NCBI RefSeq assembly: GCF_029227915.1
Contig: NC_079877.1
Location: forward strand, 31,833,851 to 31,897,850
Origin: Hydractinia symbiolongicarpus
Lineage: Eukaryota > Cnidaria > Hydrozoa > Anthoathecata > Hydractiniidae
Reading direction: 5' to 3'
Length of the DNA: 64,000 nucleotides
Part shown: piece by piece, positions 12,309-26,281 of the stretch
How positions within the stretch are numbered: position 1 is the first letter of the stretch
Layout of the letters: the number at the start of each line of letters is the position of its first letter
Translations under genes and position numbers: made by a program
Notes under the pieces: model-generated
Databases searched by the model: none
Told to the model about the DNA's origin: nothing
Seen by the model: only the letters and a program-made list of their open reading frames with translations

Positions 12309-14546
12309 TAAGAAGAATGTTATTCCTTGGAGACCAATTGCCTCATTTATCACATTAATAAGGTCACATTCCAGAATCAGTTCAATTAATTCCCACAGCC
12401 AATCGTTTCACTGTTAAAAGCAATACAACTTAGTAATATCCGAAGAAAATATCTAAATACATGTTTGTACGAATATGTGACGCAACTGTTGTAACTCAAA
12501 CGGATTGACACCGTTAGAATGACAATGAAATGTAGTTTTTGAAACTGTCTCTATTTCTTCAGCGCGAACTAACGGCTAGGATTGGTCCCACAGTAAAAAA
12601 TGACTTATTTATCTTAATTTTTTAACGAAGCGCTACCACAGAGACTAATGTAATCGCTGAATTCCAGCAATCATGTCAAATTAAGAAGAATGTTATTTCC
12701 TGTAGTCAAACTGGCTCATTTATCACATTTATAAGGTCAAAGTCCAAAATCAGTTCAGTTAAGTCCCACAGTCAAACGTTTCACTGCTAAAAGCGATTCA
12801 ACCTAGTAATATCCGAATACTATCGCTAAATACATGTGGGGATGAATATGTGACGCAACCGTTGGAACTCAAACGGATTGATACCGTTAGAAAGACAATG
12901 AAATGTAGTTTTTGAAACTGTCGCTATTTCTTCAGCGCGCGAAAACGGCCATGATTGTTCCCACAGTAAAAAATGACTTATTTACTTAAATTTTTAAATG
13001 AAGCGCTACCACAGCGCGCAGTGTAATCGCTGAGTTCTGGCAATCATGTCAAATTAGGAAGAATGTTATTCCTTGGAGACCAATTGGCTCATTTATCACA
13101 TTAATAAGGTCACAGTCCAGAATCAGTTTAATTAATTCCCACAGTCAATCGTTTCACTGTTAAAAGCAATACAACTTAGTAATATCGGAAGAAAATAACT
13201 AAATACATGTTGGTACGAATATGTGACGCAACCGTTGTAACTCAAACGGATTGACACCGTTAGAAAGTCAATGAAAAATAGTTTTTGAAACTGTCTCTAT
13301 TTCTTCAGCGCGAACTAACGGCTAGGATTGGTCCCACAGTAAAAAATGACTTATTTATCTTAATTTTTTAACGAAGCGCTACCACAGAGACTAATGTAAT
13401 CGCTGAATTCCAGCAATCATGTCAAATTAAGAAGAATGTTATTTCCTGTAGTCAAACTGGCTCATTTATCACATTTATAAGGTCAAAGTCCAAAATCAGT
13501 TCAGTTAATTCCCACAGTCAAACGTTTCACTGCTAAAAGCGATTCAACCTAGTAATATCCGAATACTATCGCTAAATACATGTGGGGATGAATATGTGAC
13601 GCAACCGTTGGAACTCAAACGGATTGATACCGTTAGAAAGTCAATGAAATGTAGTTTTTGAAACTGTCGCTATTTCTTTAGCGCGCGAAAACGGCCATGA
13701 TTGTTCCCACAGTAAAAAATGACTTATTTACTTAAATTTTTAAATGAAGCGCTACCACAGCGCGCAGTGTAATCGCTGAGTTGTGGCAATCATGTCAAAT
13801 TAAGAAGAATGTTATTCCTTGGAGACCAATTGGCTCATTTATCACATTAATAAGGTCACAGTCCAGAATCAGTTTAATTAATTCCCACAGTCAATCGTTT
13901 CACTGTTAAAAGCAATACAACTTAGTAATATCGGAAGAAAATAACTAAATACATGTTGGTACGAATATGTGACGCAACCGTTGTAACTCAAACGGATTGA
14001 CACCTTTAGAAAGTCAATGAAATGTAGTTTTTGAAACTGTCTCTATTTCTACAGCGCGAACTAACGGCTAGGATTGGTCCCACAGTAAAAAATGACTTAT
14101 TTATCTTAATTTTTTAATAAAGCGCTACCAGAGCGCCCAGTGTAATCGCTGAGTTCCAGCAATCATGTCAAATTAAGAAGAATGTTATTCCATGGAGACC
14201 AATTGCCTCATTTATCACATTAATAAGGTCACATTCCAAAATCAGTTCAATTAATTCCCACAGCCAATCGTTTTACTGTTAAAAGCAATACAACTTAGTA
14301 ATATCGGAAGAAAATATCTAAACACATGTTGGTACGAATATGTGACGCAACCGTTGTATCTCAAACGGATTGACACCGTTAGAATGTCAATGAAATCTAG
14401 TTTTTGAAACTGTCTCTATTTCTTCAGCGCGAACTAACGACTAGGATTCGTCCCACCGTAAAAAATGACTTATTTATCTTAATTTTTTAATAAAGCGCTA
14501 CCAGAGCGCCCAGTGTAATCGCTGAGTTCCAGCAATCATGTCAAAT
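12309..14546. repeat. 6-mer higher-order repeat A-B-C-B-C-D, copy 2 (2238 bp)
   Basis: Monomers at 12309, 12682, 13055, 13428, 13801 and 14174 repeat the order of copy 1. Identity is lower than in the 7-mer or 14-mer blocks further right, so this duplication is probably older or has been patched by exchange with neighbouring monomers. Confidence 0.82.
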
Positions 14547-17500
14547 TAAGAAGAATGTTATTCCATGGAGACCAATTGCCTCATTTATCACATTAATAAG
14601 GTCACATTCCAAAATCAGTTCAATTAATTCCCACAGCCAATCGTTTCACTGTTAAAAGCAATACAACTTAGTAATATCGGAAGAAAATATCTAAACACAT
14701 GTTTGTACGAATATGTGATGCAACCGTTGCAACTCAAGCGGATTGACACCGTTAGAAAGTCAATAAAATCTAGTTTTTGAAACTGTCTCTATTTCTTCAG
14801 CGCGAACTAACGACTAGGATTGGTCCCACAGTAAAAAATGACTTATTTATCTTAATTTTTTAACGAAGCGCTACCACAGAGACTAATGTAATCGCTGAAT
14901 TCCAGCAATCATGTCAAATTAAGAAGAATGTTATTTCCTGTAGTCAAACTGGCTCATTTATCACATTTATAAGGTCAAAGTCCAAAATCAGTTCAGTTAA
15001 GTCCCACAGTCAAACGTTATACTGCTAAAAGCGATTCAACCTAGTAATATCCGAATACTATCGCTAAATACATGTGGGGATGAATATGTGACGCAACCGT
15101 TGGAACTCAAACGGATTGATACCGTTAGAAAGTCAATGAAATGTAGTTTTTGAAACTGTCGCTATTTCTTCAGCGCGCAAAAACGGCCATGATTGTTCCC
15201 ACAGTAAAAAATGACTTATTTACTTAAATTTTTAAATGAAGCGCTACCACAGCGCGCAGTGTAATCGCTGAGTTCTGGCAATCATGTCAAATTAAGAAGA
15301 ATGTTATTCCTTGGAGACCAATTGCCTCATTTATCACATTAATAAGGTCACATTCCAAAATCAGTTCAATTAATTCCCACAGCCAATCGTTTTACTGTTA
15401 AAAGCAATACAACTTAGTAATATCGGAAGAAAATATCTAAACACATGTTGGTACGAATATGTGACGCAACCGTTGTAACTCAAACGGATTGACACCGTTA
15501 GAATGTCAATGAAATCTAGTTTTTGAAACTGTCTCTATTTCTTCAGCGCGAACTAACGACTAGGATTCGTCCCACCGTAAAAAATGACTTATTTATCTTA
15601 ATTTTTTAATAAAGCGCTACCAGAGCGCCCAGTGTAATCGCTGAGTTCCAGCAATCATGTCAAATTAAGAAGAATGTTATTCCATGGAGACCAATTGCCT
15701 CATTTATCACATTAATAAGGTCACATTCCAAAATCAGTTCAATTAATTCCCACAGCCAATCGTTTCACTGTTAAAAGCAATACAACTTAGTAATATCGGA
15801 AGAAAATATCTAAACACATGTTTGTACGAATATGTGATGCAACCGTTGCAACTCAAGCGGATTGACACCGTTAGAAAGTCAATAAAATGTAGTTTTTGAA
15901 ACTGTCTCTATTTCTTCAGCGCGAACTAACGGCTAGGATTGGTCCCACAGTAAAAAATGACTTATTTATCTTAATTTTTTAACAAAGCGCTACCACAGAG
16001 CCTAATGTAATCGCTCATTTCCAGAAATCATGTCGAATTAAGAAGAATGTTATTCCTTGGAGACCAATTGCCTCATTTATCACATTAATAAGGTCACATT
16101 CCAGAATCAGTTCAATTAATTCCCATAGCCAATCGTTTCACTGTTAAAAGCAATACAACTTAGTAATATCCGAAGAAAATATCTAAATACATGTTTGTAC
16201 GAATATGTGACGCAACCGTTGTAACTCAAACGGATTGACACCGTTAGAATGACAATGAAATGTAGTTTTTGAAACTGCCTCTATTTCTTCAGCGCGAACT
16301 AACGGCTAGGATTGGTCCCACAGTAAAAAATGACTTATTTATCTTAATTTTTTAACGAAGCGCTACCACAGAGACTAATGTAATCGCTGAATTCCAGCAA
16401 TCATGTCAAATTAAGAAGAATGTTATTTCCTGTAGTCAAACTGGCTCATTTATCACATTTATAAGGTCAAAGTCCAAAATCAGTTCAGTTAAGTCCCACA
16501 GTCAAACGTTTTACTGCTAAAAGCGATTCAACCTAGTAATATCCGAATACTATCGCTAAATACATGTGGGGATGAATATGTGACGCAACCGTTGGAACTC
16601 AAACGGATTGATACCGTTAGAAAATCAATGAAATGTAGTTTTTGAAACTGTCGCTATTTCTTCAGCGCGCGAAAACGGCCATGATTGTTCCCACAGTAAA
16701 AAATGACTTATTTACTTAAATTTTTAAATGAAGCGCTACCACAGCGCGCAGTGTAATCGCTGAGTTCTGGCAATCATGTCAAATTAAGAAGAATGTTATT
16801 CCTTGGAGACCAATTGGCTCATTTATCACATTAATAAGGTCACAGTCCAGAATCAGTTCAATTAATTCCCACAGTCAATCGTTTCACTGTTAAAAGCAAT
16901 ACAACTTAGTAATATCGGAAGAAAATAACTAAATACATGTTGGTACGAATATGTGACGCAACCGTTGTAACTCAAACGGATTGACACCGTTAGAAAGTCA
17001 ATGAAATGTAGTTTTTGAAACTGTCTCTATTTCTTCAGCGCGAACTAACGACTAGGATTCGTCCCACAGTAAAAAATGACTTATTTATCTTAATTTTTTA
17101 ATAAAGCGCTACCACAGCGCCCAGTGTAATCGCTGAGTTCCAGCAATCATGTCAAATTAAGAAGAATTTCATTTCTTGTGGTCAAACTGGCTCATTTATC
17201 ACATTTATAAGGTCAAAGTCCAAAATCAGTTCAATTAAGTCCCATAGTCAAGCGTTTCACTGTTAAAAGCCATGCAACCTAGTAATATCCGAATACTATC
17301 GCTAAATACATGTTGGTATGAATATGTGACGCAACCGTTGTAACTCAAACAGATTTATACCGCTAGAAAGTCAATGAAATGTAGTTTTTGAAACTGTCTC
17401 TATTTCTTCAGCGGGAACTAACGGTTAGGATTGGTCCCACAGTAAAAAATGACTTATTTATCTTAATTTTTTAACGAAGCGCTACCACAGAGACTAATGT

Positions 17501-18276
17501 AATCGTTGAATTCCAGCAATCATGTCAAATTAAGAAGAATGTTATTTCCTGTAGTCAAACTGGCTCATTTATCACATTTATAAGGTCAAAGTCCAAAATC
17601 AGTTCAGTTAAGTCCCACAGTCAAACGTTTCACTGCTAAAAGCGATTCAACCTAGTAATATCCGAATACTATCGCTAAATACATGTGGTGATGAATATGT
17701 GACGCAACCGTTGGAACTCAAACAGATTGATACCGTTAGAAAGTCAATGAAATGTAGTTTTTGAAACTGTCGCTATTTCTTCAGCGCGCGAAAACGGCCA
17801 TGATTGTTCCCACAGTAAAAAATGACTTATTTACTTAAATTTTTAAATGAAGCGCTACCACAGCGCGCAGTGTAATCGCTGAGTTCTGGCAATCATGTCA
17901 AATTAAGAAGAATGTTATTCCTTGGAGACCAATTGGCTCATTTATCACATTAATAAGGTCACAGTCCAGAATCAGTTCAATTAATTCCCACAGTCAATCG
18001 TTTCACTGTTAAAAGCAATACAACTTAGTAATATCGGAAGAAAATAACTAAATACATGTTGGTACGAATATGTGACGCAACCGTTGTAACTGAAACGGAT
18101 TGACACCGTTAGAAAGTCAATGAAATGTAGTTTTTGAAACTGTCTCTATTTCTTCAGCGCGAACTAACGACTAGGATTCGTCCCACAGTAAAAAATGACT
18201 TATTTATCTTAATTTTTTAATAAAGCGCTACCAGAGCGCCCAGTGTAATCGCTGAGTTCCAGCAATCATGTCAAAT
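14547..18276. repeat. Ten shuffled monomers of types A, B, C, D and F
   Basis: The order by diagnostic variants is D (14547), B (14920), D (15293), D (15666), A (16039), B (16412), C (16785), F (17158; TTTCATTTCTTGTGG), B (17531), C (17904). A local 3-mer period of 1119 bases links 14174-14780 with 15293-15900, shared marks being GTGATGCAACC and CTCAAGCGG. B-C keeps reappearing as an adjacent pair. No gene or unrelated sequence is present. Confidence 0.8.
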
Positions 18277-20884
18277 TAAGAAGAATGTTATTCCATGGAG
18301 ACCAATTGCCTCATTTATCACATTAATAAGGTCACATTCCAAAATCAGTTCAATTAATTCCCACAGCCAATCGTTTTACTGTTAAAAGCAATACAACTTA
18401 GTAATATCGGAAGAAAATATCTAAACACATGTTTGTACGAATATGTGATGCAACCGTTGCAACTCAAACGGATTGACACTGTTAGAAAGTCAATGAAATG
18501 TAGTTTTTGAAACTGTCTCTATTTCTTCAGCACGAACTAACGACTAGGATTCGTCCCACAGTAAAAAATGACTTATTTATCTTAATTTTTTAATAAAGCG
18601 CTACCACAGCGCCCAGTGTAATCGCTGAGTTCCAGCAATCATGTCAAATTAAGAAGAATTTCATTTCTTGTGGTCAAACTGGCTCATTTATCACATTTAT
18701 AAGGTCAAAGTCCAAAATCAGTTCAATTAAGTCCCATAGTCAAGCGTTTCACTGTTAAAAGCCATGCAACCTAGTAATATCCGAATACTATCGCTAAATA
18801 CATGTTTGTACGAATATGTGATGCAACCGTTGCAACTCAAACGGATTGACACTGTTAGAAAGTCAATGAAATGTAGTTTTTGAAACTGTCTCTATTTCTT
18901 CAGCGCGAACTAACGACTAGGATTCGTCCCACAGTAAAAAATGACTTATTTATCTTAATTTTTTAATAAAGCGCTACCACAGCGCCCAGTGTAATCGCTG
19001 AGTTCCAGCAATCATGTCAAATTAAGAAGAATTTCATTTCTTGTAGTCAAACTGGCTCATTTATCACATTTATAAGGTCAAAGTCCAAAATGAGTTCAAT
19101 TAAGTCCCATAGTCAAGCGTTTCACTGTTAAAAGCGATGCAACCTAGTAATATCCGAATACTATCGCTAAATACATGTTGGTATGAATATGTGACGCAAC
19201 CGTTGTAACTCAAACAGATTTATACCGCTAGAAAGTCATTGAAATGTAGTTTTTGAAACTGTCTCTATTTCTTCAGCGCGAACTAACGGCTAGGATTGGT
19301 CTCACAGTAAAAAATGACTTATTTATCTTAATTTTTTAACAAAGCGCTACCACAGGGCCTAGTGTACTCGCTGATTTCCAACAATCATGTCAAATTAAGA
19401 AGAATGTTATTCCTTGGAGACCAATTGCCTCATTTATCACACTAATAAGGTCACATTCCAGAATCAGTTTAATTAATTCCCACAGCCAATCTTTTCACTG
19501 TTAAAAGCAATACAACTTAGTAATATCGGAAGAAAATATCTAAATACATGTTGGTACGAATATGTGACGCAACCGTTGTAACTCAAACGGATTGACACCG
19601 TTAGAAAGTTAATAAAATGTAGTTTTTGAAACTGTGTCTATATCTTCAGCGCGAACTAACGGCTAGGATTGGTCCCACAGGAAAAAATGACTTATTTATC
19701 TTAATTTTTTAACAAAGCGCTACCACATAGCCTAATGCAATCGCTGAATTCAAGCAATCATGTCAAATTAAGAAGAATGTTATTCCTTGAAGACCAATTG
19801 GCTCATTTATCACATTTATAAGGTCACAGTCCAGAATCAGTTTAATTAATTCCCACAGTTAATCGTTTCACTGTTAAAAGCAATACAACCTAGTAATATC
19901 CGAATACTATCGCTAAATATATGTTGGTACGAATATGTGACGCAACCGTTGCAACTCAAACGGATTGACACCGTTAGAAAGTCGATGAAATGTAGTTTTT
20001 GAAACTGTCTCTATTTCTTCAGCGCGCGATAACGGCTAAGATTTGTATCACTGCAAAAAATAACTTATTTATCTTCATTTTTTAATAAAACGCTACCACA
20101 GCGCCCAGTTAAATCACTGAGTTCCAGCAATCATGTCAAATTAAGAAGAATGTTAGTTCTTGTATTCAAACTGGCTCATTTATCACATTTATGAGGTCAA
20201 AGTCCAAAATCAGTTCAATTAAGTCCCATAGTCAATCGTTTCACTCTTAAAAGCGATATAACTTAGTAATATCGGAAAAAAATCACTAAATACATGTTGG
20301 CACGAACATGTGACGCAACCGTTGTAACTCAAACGGATTGACACCGTTAGAAAGTCAATGAAATGTAGTTTTTGAAACTGTCGCTATTTCTTCAGCGCGC
20401 GCAAACGGCTATGATTGTTCCCACAGTAAAAAATGACTTATTTACTTAAGTTTTTAAATGAAGCGCTACCACAGCGCGCAGTGTAATCGCTGAGTTCCGG
20501 CAATCATGTCAAATTAAGAAAAATGTTATTTCTTGGAGTCGAACTGGCCCATTTATCACATTTATAAGGTCACAGCCCAAAGTTAGTTCAATTAATTGCA
20601 CAGTCAATCGCTTCACTGGTAAAAGCGATACAACTTAGTATTATCGAAAAAATCACTAAATACATGTTGGTACGAATATGTGACGCAACCTTTGTAACTC
20701 AAACGGATTGACACCGTTAGAAAGTCAATGAAATGTAGTTTTTGAAACTGTCTCTATTTCTTCAGCGCGAACTAACGACTAGGATTCGTCCCACAGTAAA
20801 AAATGACTTATTTATCTTAATTTTTTAATAAAGCGCTACCAGAGCGCCCAGTGTAATCGCTGAGTTCCAGCAATCATGTCAAAT
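18277..20884. repeat. 7-mer higher-order repeat, copy 1 (2608 bp)
   Basis: Monomers start at 18277, 18650, 19023, 19396, 19769, 20142 and 20515. The last is 370 bases, having lost bases in the AATTGCACAG and TATCGAAAAAATC stretches. It includes the unusual variant AAGATTTGTATCACTGC near 20037. The match to copy 2 begins before the phase mark, at about 18090, and ends near 20710. Confidence 0.92.
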
Positions 20885-23492
20885 TAAGAAGAATGTTATT
20901 CCATGGAGACCAATTGCCTCATTTATCACATTAATAAGGTCACATTCCAAAATCAGTTCAATTAATTCCCACAGCCAATCGTTTTACTGTTAAAAGCAAT
21001 ACAACTTAGTAATATCGGAAGAAAATATCTAAACACATGTTTGTACGAATATGTGATGCAACCGTTGCAACTCAAACGGATTGACACTGTTAGAAAGTCA
21101 ATGAAATGTAGTTTTTGAAACTGTCTCTATTTCTTCAGCACGAACTAACGACTAGGATTCGTCCCACAGTAAAAAATGACTTATTTATCTTAATTTTTTA
21201 ATAAAGCGCTACCACAGCGCCCAGTGTAATCGCTGAGTTCCAGCAATCATGTCAAATTAAGAAGAATTTCATTTCTTGTGGTCAAACTGGCTCATTTATC
21301 ACATTTATAAGGTCAAAGTCCAAAATCAGTTCAATTAAGTCCCATAGTCAAGCGTTTCACTGTTAAAAGCCATGCAACCTAGTAATATCCGAATACTATC
21401 GCTAAATACATGTTTGTACGAATATGTGATGCAACCGTTGCAACTCAAACGGATTGACACTGTTAGAAAGTCAATGAAATGTAGTTTTTGAAACTGTCTC
21501 TATTTCTTCAGCGCGAACTAACGACTAGGATTCGTCCCACAGTAAAAAATGACTTATTTATCTTAATTTTTTAATAAAGCGCTACCACAGCGCCCAGTGT
21601 AATCGCTGAGTTCCAGCAATCATGTCAAATTAAGAAGAATTTCATTTCTTGTAGTCAAACTGGCTCATTTATCACATTTATAAGGTCAAAGTCCAAAATG
21701 AGTTCAATTAAGTCCCATAGTCAAGCGTTTCACTGTTAAAAGCGATGCAACCTAGTAATATCCGAATACTATCGCTAAATACATGTTGGTATGAATATGT
21801 GACGCAACCGTTGTAACTCAAACAGATTTATACCGCTAGAAAGTCATTGAAATGTAGTTTTTGAAACTGTCTCTATTTCTTCAGCGCGAACTAACGGCTA
21901 GGATTGGTCTCACAGTAAAAAATGACTTATTTATCTTAATTTTTTAACAAAGCGCTACCACAGGGCCTAGTGTACTCGCTGATTTCCAACAATCATGTCA
22001 AATTAAGAAGAATGTTATTCCTTGGAGACCAATTGCCTCATTTATCACACTAATAAGGTCACATTCCAGAATCAGTTTAATTAATTCCCACAGCCAATCT
22101 TTTCACTGTTAAAAGCAATACAACTTAGTAATATCGGAAGAAAATATCTAAATACATGTTGGTACGAATATGTGACGCAACCGTTGTAACTCAAACGGAT
22201 TGACACCGTTAGAAAGTTAATAAAATGTAGTTTTTGAAACTGTGTCTATATCTTCAGCGCGAACTAACGGCTAGGATTGGTCCCACAGGAAAAAATGACT
22301 TATTTATCTTAATTTTTTAACAAAGCGCTACCACATAGCCTAATGCAATCGCTGAATTCAAGCAATCATGTCAAATTAAGAAGAATGTTATTCCTTGAAG
22401 ACCAATTGGCTCATTTATCACATTTATAAGGTCACAGTCCAGAATCAGTTTAATTAATTCCCACAGTTAATCGTTTCACTGTTAAAAGCAATACAACCTA
22501 GTAATATCCGAATACTATCGCTAAATATATGTTGGTACGAATATGTGACGCAACCGTTGCAACTCAAACGGATTGACACCGTTAGAAAGTCGATGAAATG
22601 TAGTTTTTGAAACTGTCTCTATTTCTTCAGCGCGCGATAACGGCTAAGATTTGTATCACTGCAAAAAATAACTTATTTATCTTCATTTTTTAATAAAACG
22701 CTACCACAGCGCCCAGTTAAATCACTGAGTTCCAGCAATCATGTCAAATTAAGAAGAATGTTAGTTCTTGTATTCAAACTGGCTCATTTATCACATTTAT
22801 GAGGTCAAAGTCCAAAATCAGTTCAATTAAGTCCCATAGTCAATCGTTTCACTCTTAAAAGCGATATAACTTAGTAATATCGGAAAAAAATCACTAAATA
22901 CATGTTGGCACGAACATGTGACGCAACCGTTGTAACTCAAACGGATTGACACCGTTAGAAAGTCAATGAAATGTAGTTTTTGAAACTGTCGCTATTTCTT
23001 CAGCGCGCGAAAACGGCTATGATTGTTCCCACAGTAAAAAATGACTTATTTACTTAAGTTTTTAAATGAAGCGCTACCACAGCGCGCAGTGTAATCGCTG
23101 AGTTCCGGCAATCATGTCAAATTAAGAAAAATGTTATTTCTTGGAGTCGAACTGGCCCATTTATCACATTTATAAGGTCACAGCCCAAAGTTAGTTCAAT
23201 TAATTGCACAGTCAATCGCTTCACTGGTAAAAGCGATACAACTTAGTATTATCGAAAAAATCACTAAATACATGTTGGTACGAATATGTGACGCAACCTT
23301 TGTAACTCAAACGGATTGACACCGTTAGTAAGTCAATGAAATGTAGTTTTTGAAACTGTCTCTATTTCTTCAGCGCGAACTAACAGCTAGGATTGGTTCC
23401 ACAGTAAAAAATGACTTATTTATCTACATTTTTAAATAGAGCGCTACCACTGGGCCTAGTGTACGCGCTGAATTCCAGCAATCATGTCAAAT
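20885..23492. repeat. 7-mer higher-order repeat, copy 2 (2608 bp)
   Basis: Monomers at 20885, 21258, 21631, 22004, 22377, 22750 and 23123 reproduce copy 1 almost base for base, including its rare variants and its 370-base last member. By eye I noticed one clear substitution inside the unit (GCGCGCGCAAAC near 20396 versus GCGCGCGAAAAC near 23004). Divergence starts after about 23330 (GTTAGTAAGTC instead of GTTAGAAAGTC). This is a recent duplication. Confidence 0.92.
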
Positions 23493-23951
23493 TATGAAGA
23501 ATGTTATTTCTTGTAGTCGAACTGGCCCATTTATCACATTTATAAGGTCACAGTCCACAATCAGTTCAATTAAGTCCCACAATCAATCGTTTCACTGTTA
23601 AAAGCGATACAACTTAGTAATATCGGAAAAAAATCACTTAATACATGTTGGTACGAATATATGACGCAACAGTTGTAACTCAAACGGATTGACACCGTTA
23701 GAAAATCAATGAAATGTAGTTTTCGAAACTGTCTCTATTTCTTCAACGCAAACTAACGGCTAGGATTGGTCCCACAGCAAAAAATGACTTATTTATCTTC
23801 ATTTTTTAATAAAGCCATACCACAGCGCCCAGTTTAATCGCTAAGTTCAAGCAATCATGTCAAATTAAGAAGAATGTTGGTTCTTGGAGTCCAATTGGGT
23901 CATTTATCACATTTATAAGGTCACAGTCCAGAATCAGTTCAATTAAGTCCC
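23401..23951. repeat. 551-bp (1.5-monomer) tandem duplication, copy 1
   Basis: The unit runs from the ACAGTAAAAAATGAC element in one monomer to the TCCCACAG before TCAATCG in the next-but-half position. It is followed directly by a second copy at 23952. The offset of 551 bases is not a multiple of 373, so the duplication is out of register. Confidence 0.92.
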
Positions 23952-24043
23952 ACAGTAAAAAATGACTTATTTATCTACATTTTTAAATAGAGCGCTACCA
24001 CTGGGCCTAGTGTACGCGCTGAATTCCAGCAATCATGTCAAAT
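23866..24043. repeat. Half-length monomer, 178 bp
   Basis: Between TAAGAAG at 23866 and TATGAAG at 24044 there are only 178 bases, against 373 normally. The sequence passes from AATTAAGTCCCACAG straight into TAAAAAATGAC, whereas the normal order puts 195 bases between the two TCCCACAG elements. The missing part is exactly the interval between the two internal copies of this word, and the monomer sits at the junction of the 551-base duplication. Confidence 0.95.
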
Positions 24044-24502
24044 TATGAAGAATGTTATTTCTTGTAGTCGAACTGGCCCATTTATCACATTTATAAGGTC
24101 ACAGTCCACAATCAGTTCAATTAAGTCCCACAATCAATCGTTTCACTGTTAAAAGCGATACAACTTAGTAATATCGGAAAAAAATCACTTAATACATGTT
24201 GGTACGAATATATGACGCAACCGTTGTAACTCAAACGGATTGACACCGTTAGAAAATCAATGAAATGTAGTTTTCGAAACTGTCTCTATTTCTTCAACGC
24301 AAACTAACGGCTAGGATTGGTCCCACAGCAAAAAATGACTTATTTATCTTCATTTTTTAATAAAGCCATACCACAGCGCCCAGTTTAATCGCTAAGTTCC
24401 AGCAATCATGTCAAATTAAGAAGAATGTTGGTTCTTGGAGTCCAATTGGGTCATTTATCACATTTATAAGGTCACAGTCCAGAATCAGTTCAATTAAGTC
24501 CC
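23952..24502. repeat. 551-bp tandem duplication, copy 2
   Basis: Nearly identical to 23401-23951; the differences I noticed are A at 23671 versus C at 24222, and AGTTCAAGC versus AGTTCCAGC near 23852/24403. After this copy the normal TCCCACAG-TCAATCG continuation resumes at 24503, restoring the array register. Confidence 0.92.
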
Positions 24503-26281
24503 ACAGTCAATCGTTTCACTGTTAAAAGCGATACAACTTAGTAATATCGGAAGAAAATCACTAAATACATGTTCGTACGAATATGTGACGCTACCGTTGT
24601 AACTCAAACGGATTGACACCGTTAGTAAGTCAATGAAATGTAGTTTTTGAAACTGTCTCTATTTCTTCAGCGCGAACTAACAGCCAGGATGGGTTCAACA
24701 GTAAAAAATGACTTGTTTATCTACATTTTTAAATAGAGCGCTACCACTGGGCCTAGTGTACGCGCTGAATTCCAGCAATCATGTCAAATTATGAAGAATG
24801 TTATTTCTTGTAGTCGAACTGGCTCATTTATCACATTTATAAGGTCACAGTCCACAATCAGTTCAATTAAGTTCCACAATCAATCGTTTCACTGTTAAAA
24901 GCGATACAACTTAGTAATATCGGAAAAAAATCGCTTAATACATGTTGGTACGAATATATGACGCAACCATTGTAACTCAAACGGATTGACACCGTTAGAA
25001 AATCAATGAAATGTAGTTTTCGAAACTGTCTCTATTTCTTCAACGCAAACTAACGGCTAGGATTGGTCCCACAGTAAAAAATGACTTATTTATCTTCATT
25101 TTTTAATAAAGCGATACCACAGCGCCCAGTTTAATCGCTGAGTTCCAGCAATCATGTCAAATTAAGAAGAATGTTGGTTCTTAGAGTCCAATTGGGTCAT
25201 TTATAACATTTATAAGGTCACAGTCCAGAATCAGTTCAATTAAGTCCCACAGTCAATCGTTTCACTGTTAAAAGTGATACAACTTAGTAATATCGGAAGA
25301 AAATCACTAAATACATGTTCGTACGAATATGTGACGGTACCGTTGTAACTCAAACGGATTGACACCGTTAGTAAGTCAATGAAATGTAGTTTTTGAAACT
25401 GTCTCTATTTCTTCAGCGCGAACTAACAGCTAGGATTGGTCCCACAGTAAAAAATGACTTATTTATCTACATTTTTATATAGAACGCTACCACAGGGCCT
25501 AGTGTATTCGCTGAATTCCAGCTATCATGTCGAATTAAGAAGAATGTTTTTCCTTGGAGTCCAATTGGCTCACTTATCACATTTATAAGGTCACAGTCCA
25601 GAATCAGTTCAATTAAGTCCCACAGTCAATCGTTTCACTGTTAAATCGATACAACTTAGTAATATCGGAAGAAAATCACTAAATACATGTTCGTACGAAT
25701 ATGTGACGCAACCGTTGTAACTCAAATGGATTGACACCGTTAGTAAGTCAATGAAATGTAGTTTTTGAAACTGTCTCTATTTCCTCAGCGCGAGCTAACG
25801 GCTAGGATTGGTCCCACAGTAAAAAAATGACTTATTAAAATTACTTTTTTAATGAAGTGCTACCACAGCGCCCAGTGTAATCGCCGAGTTCCAGCAATCA
25901 TGTCAAATTAAGAAGAATGTTATTTCTTGTAGTCAAACTGGTTCATTTATCACATTTATCAGGTCAAAGTCCAAAATCAGTTCAATTAAGTCCCATAGTC
26001 AAGCGTTTCACTGTTAAAAGCGATGCAACCTAGTAATATCCGAACACTATCGCTAAATACATGTTGGTTTGAATATGTGACGCAACCCTTGTAACTCAAA
26101 CAGTTTTATATCGCTAAAAAGTCAATGAAATGTAGTTTTCGAAACTGTCTCTATTTTTTCAACGCAAACTAACGGCTAGGATTGGTCCCACAGTAAAAAA
26201 TGACTTATTTATCTACATTTTTAAATAGAGCGCTACCACTGTGCCTAGTGTACGCATTGAATTTTAGCAATCATGTCAAAT
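24044..26281. repeat. 6-mer higher-order repeat P-Q-P-Q-R-S, copy 1 (2238 bp)
   Basis: P monomers (24044, 24790) begin TATGAAG and carry TTGTAGTCGAACTGG. Q monomers (24417, 25163) carry GTTGGTTCTT and TTGGGTCATT. R (25536) has CTATCATGTCG and S (25909) has CAAACTGGTTCATT. The P-Q pair is a 746-base doublet nested in the 6-mer. This set is unrelated in order to the 10071-14546 6-mer although the period is the same. Confidence 0.85.

Noticed and set aside
23866-24043. Short monomer as a simple deletion
   Set aside because: The flanking 551-base copies show it is the joint of a tandem duplication; a plain deletion would not produce the second copy.
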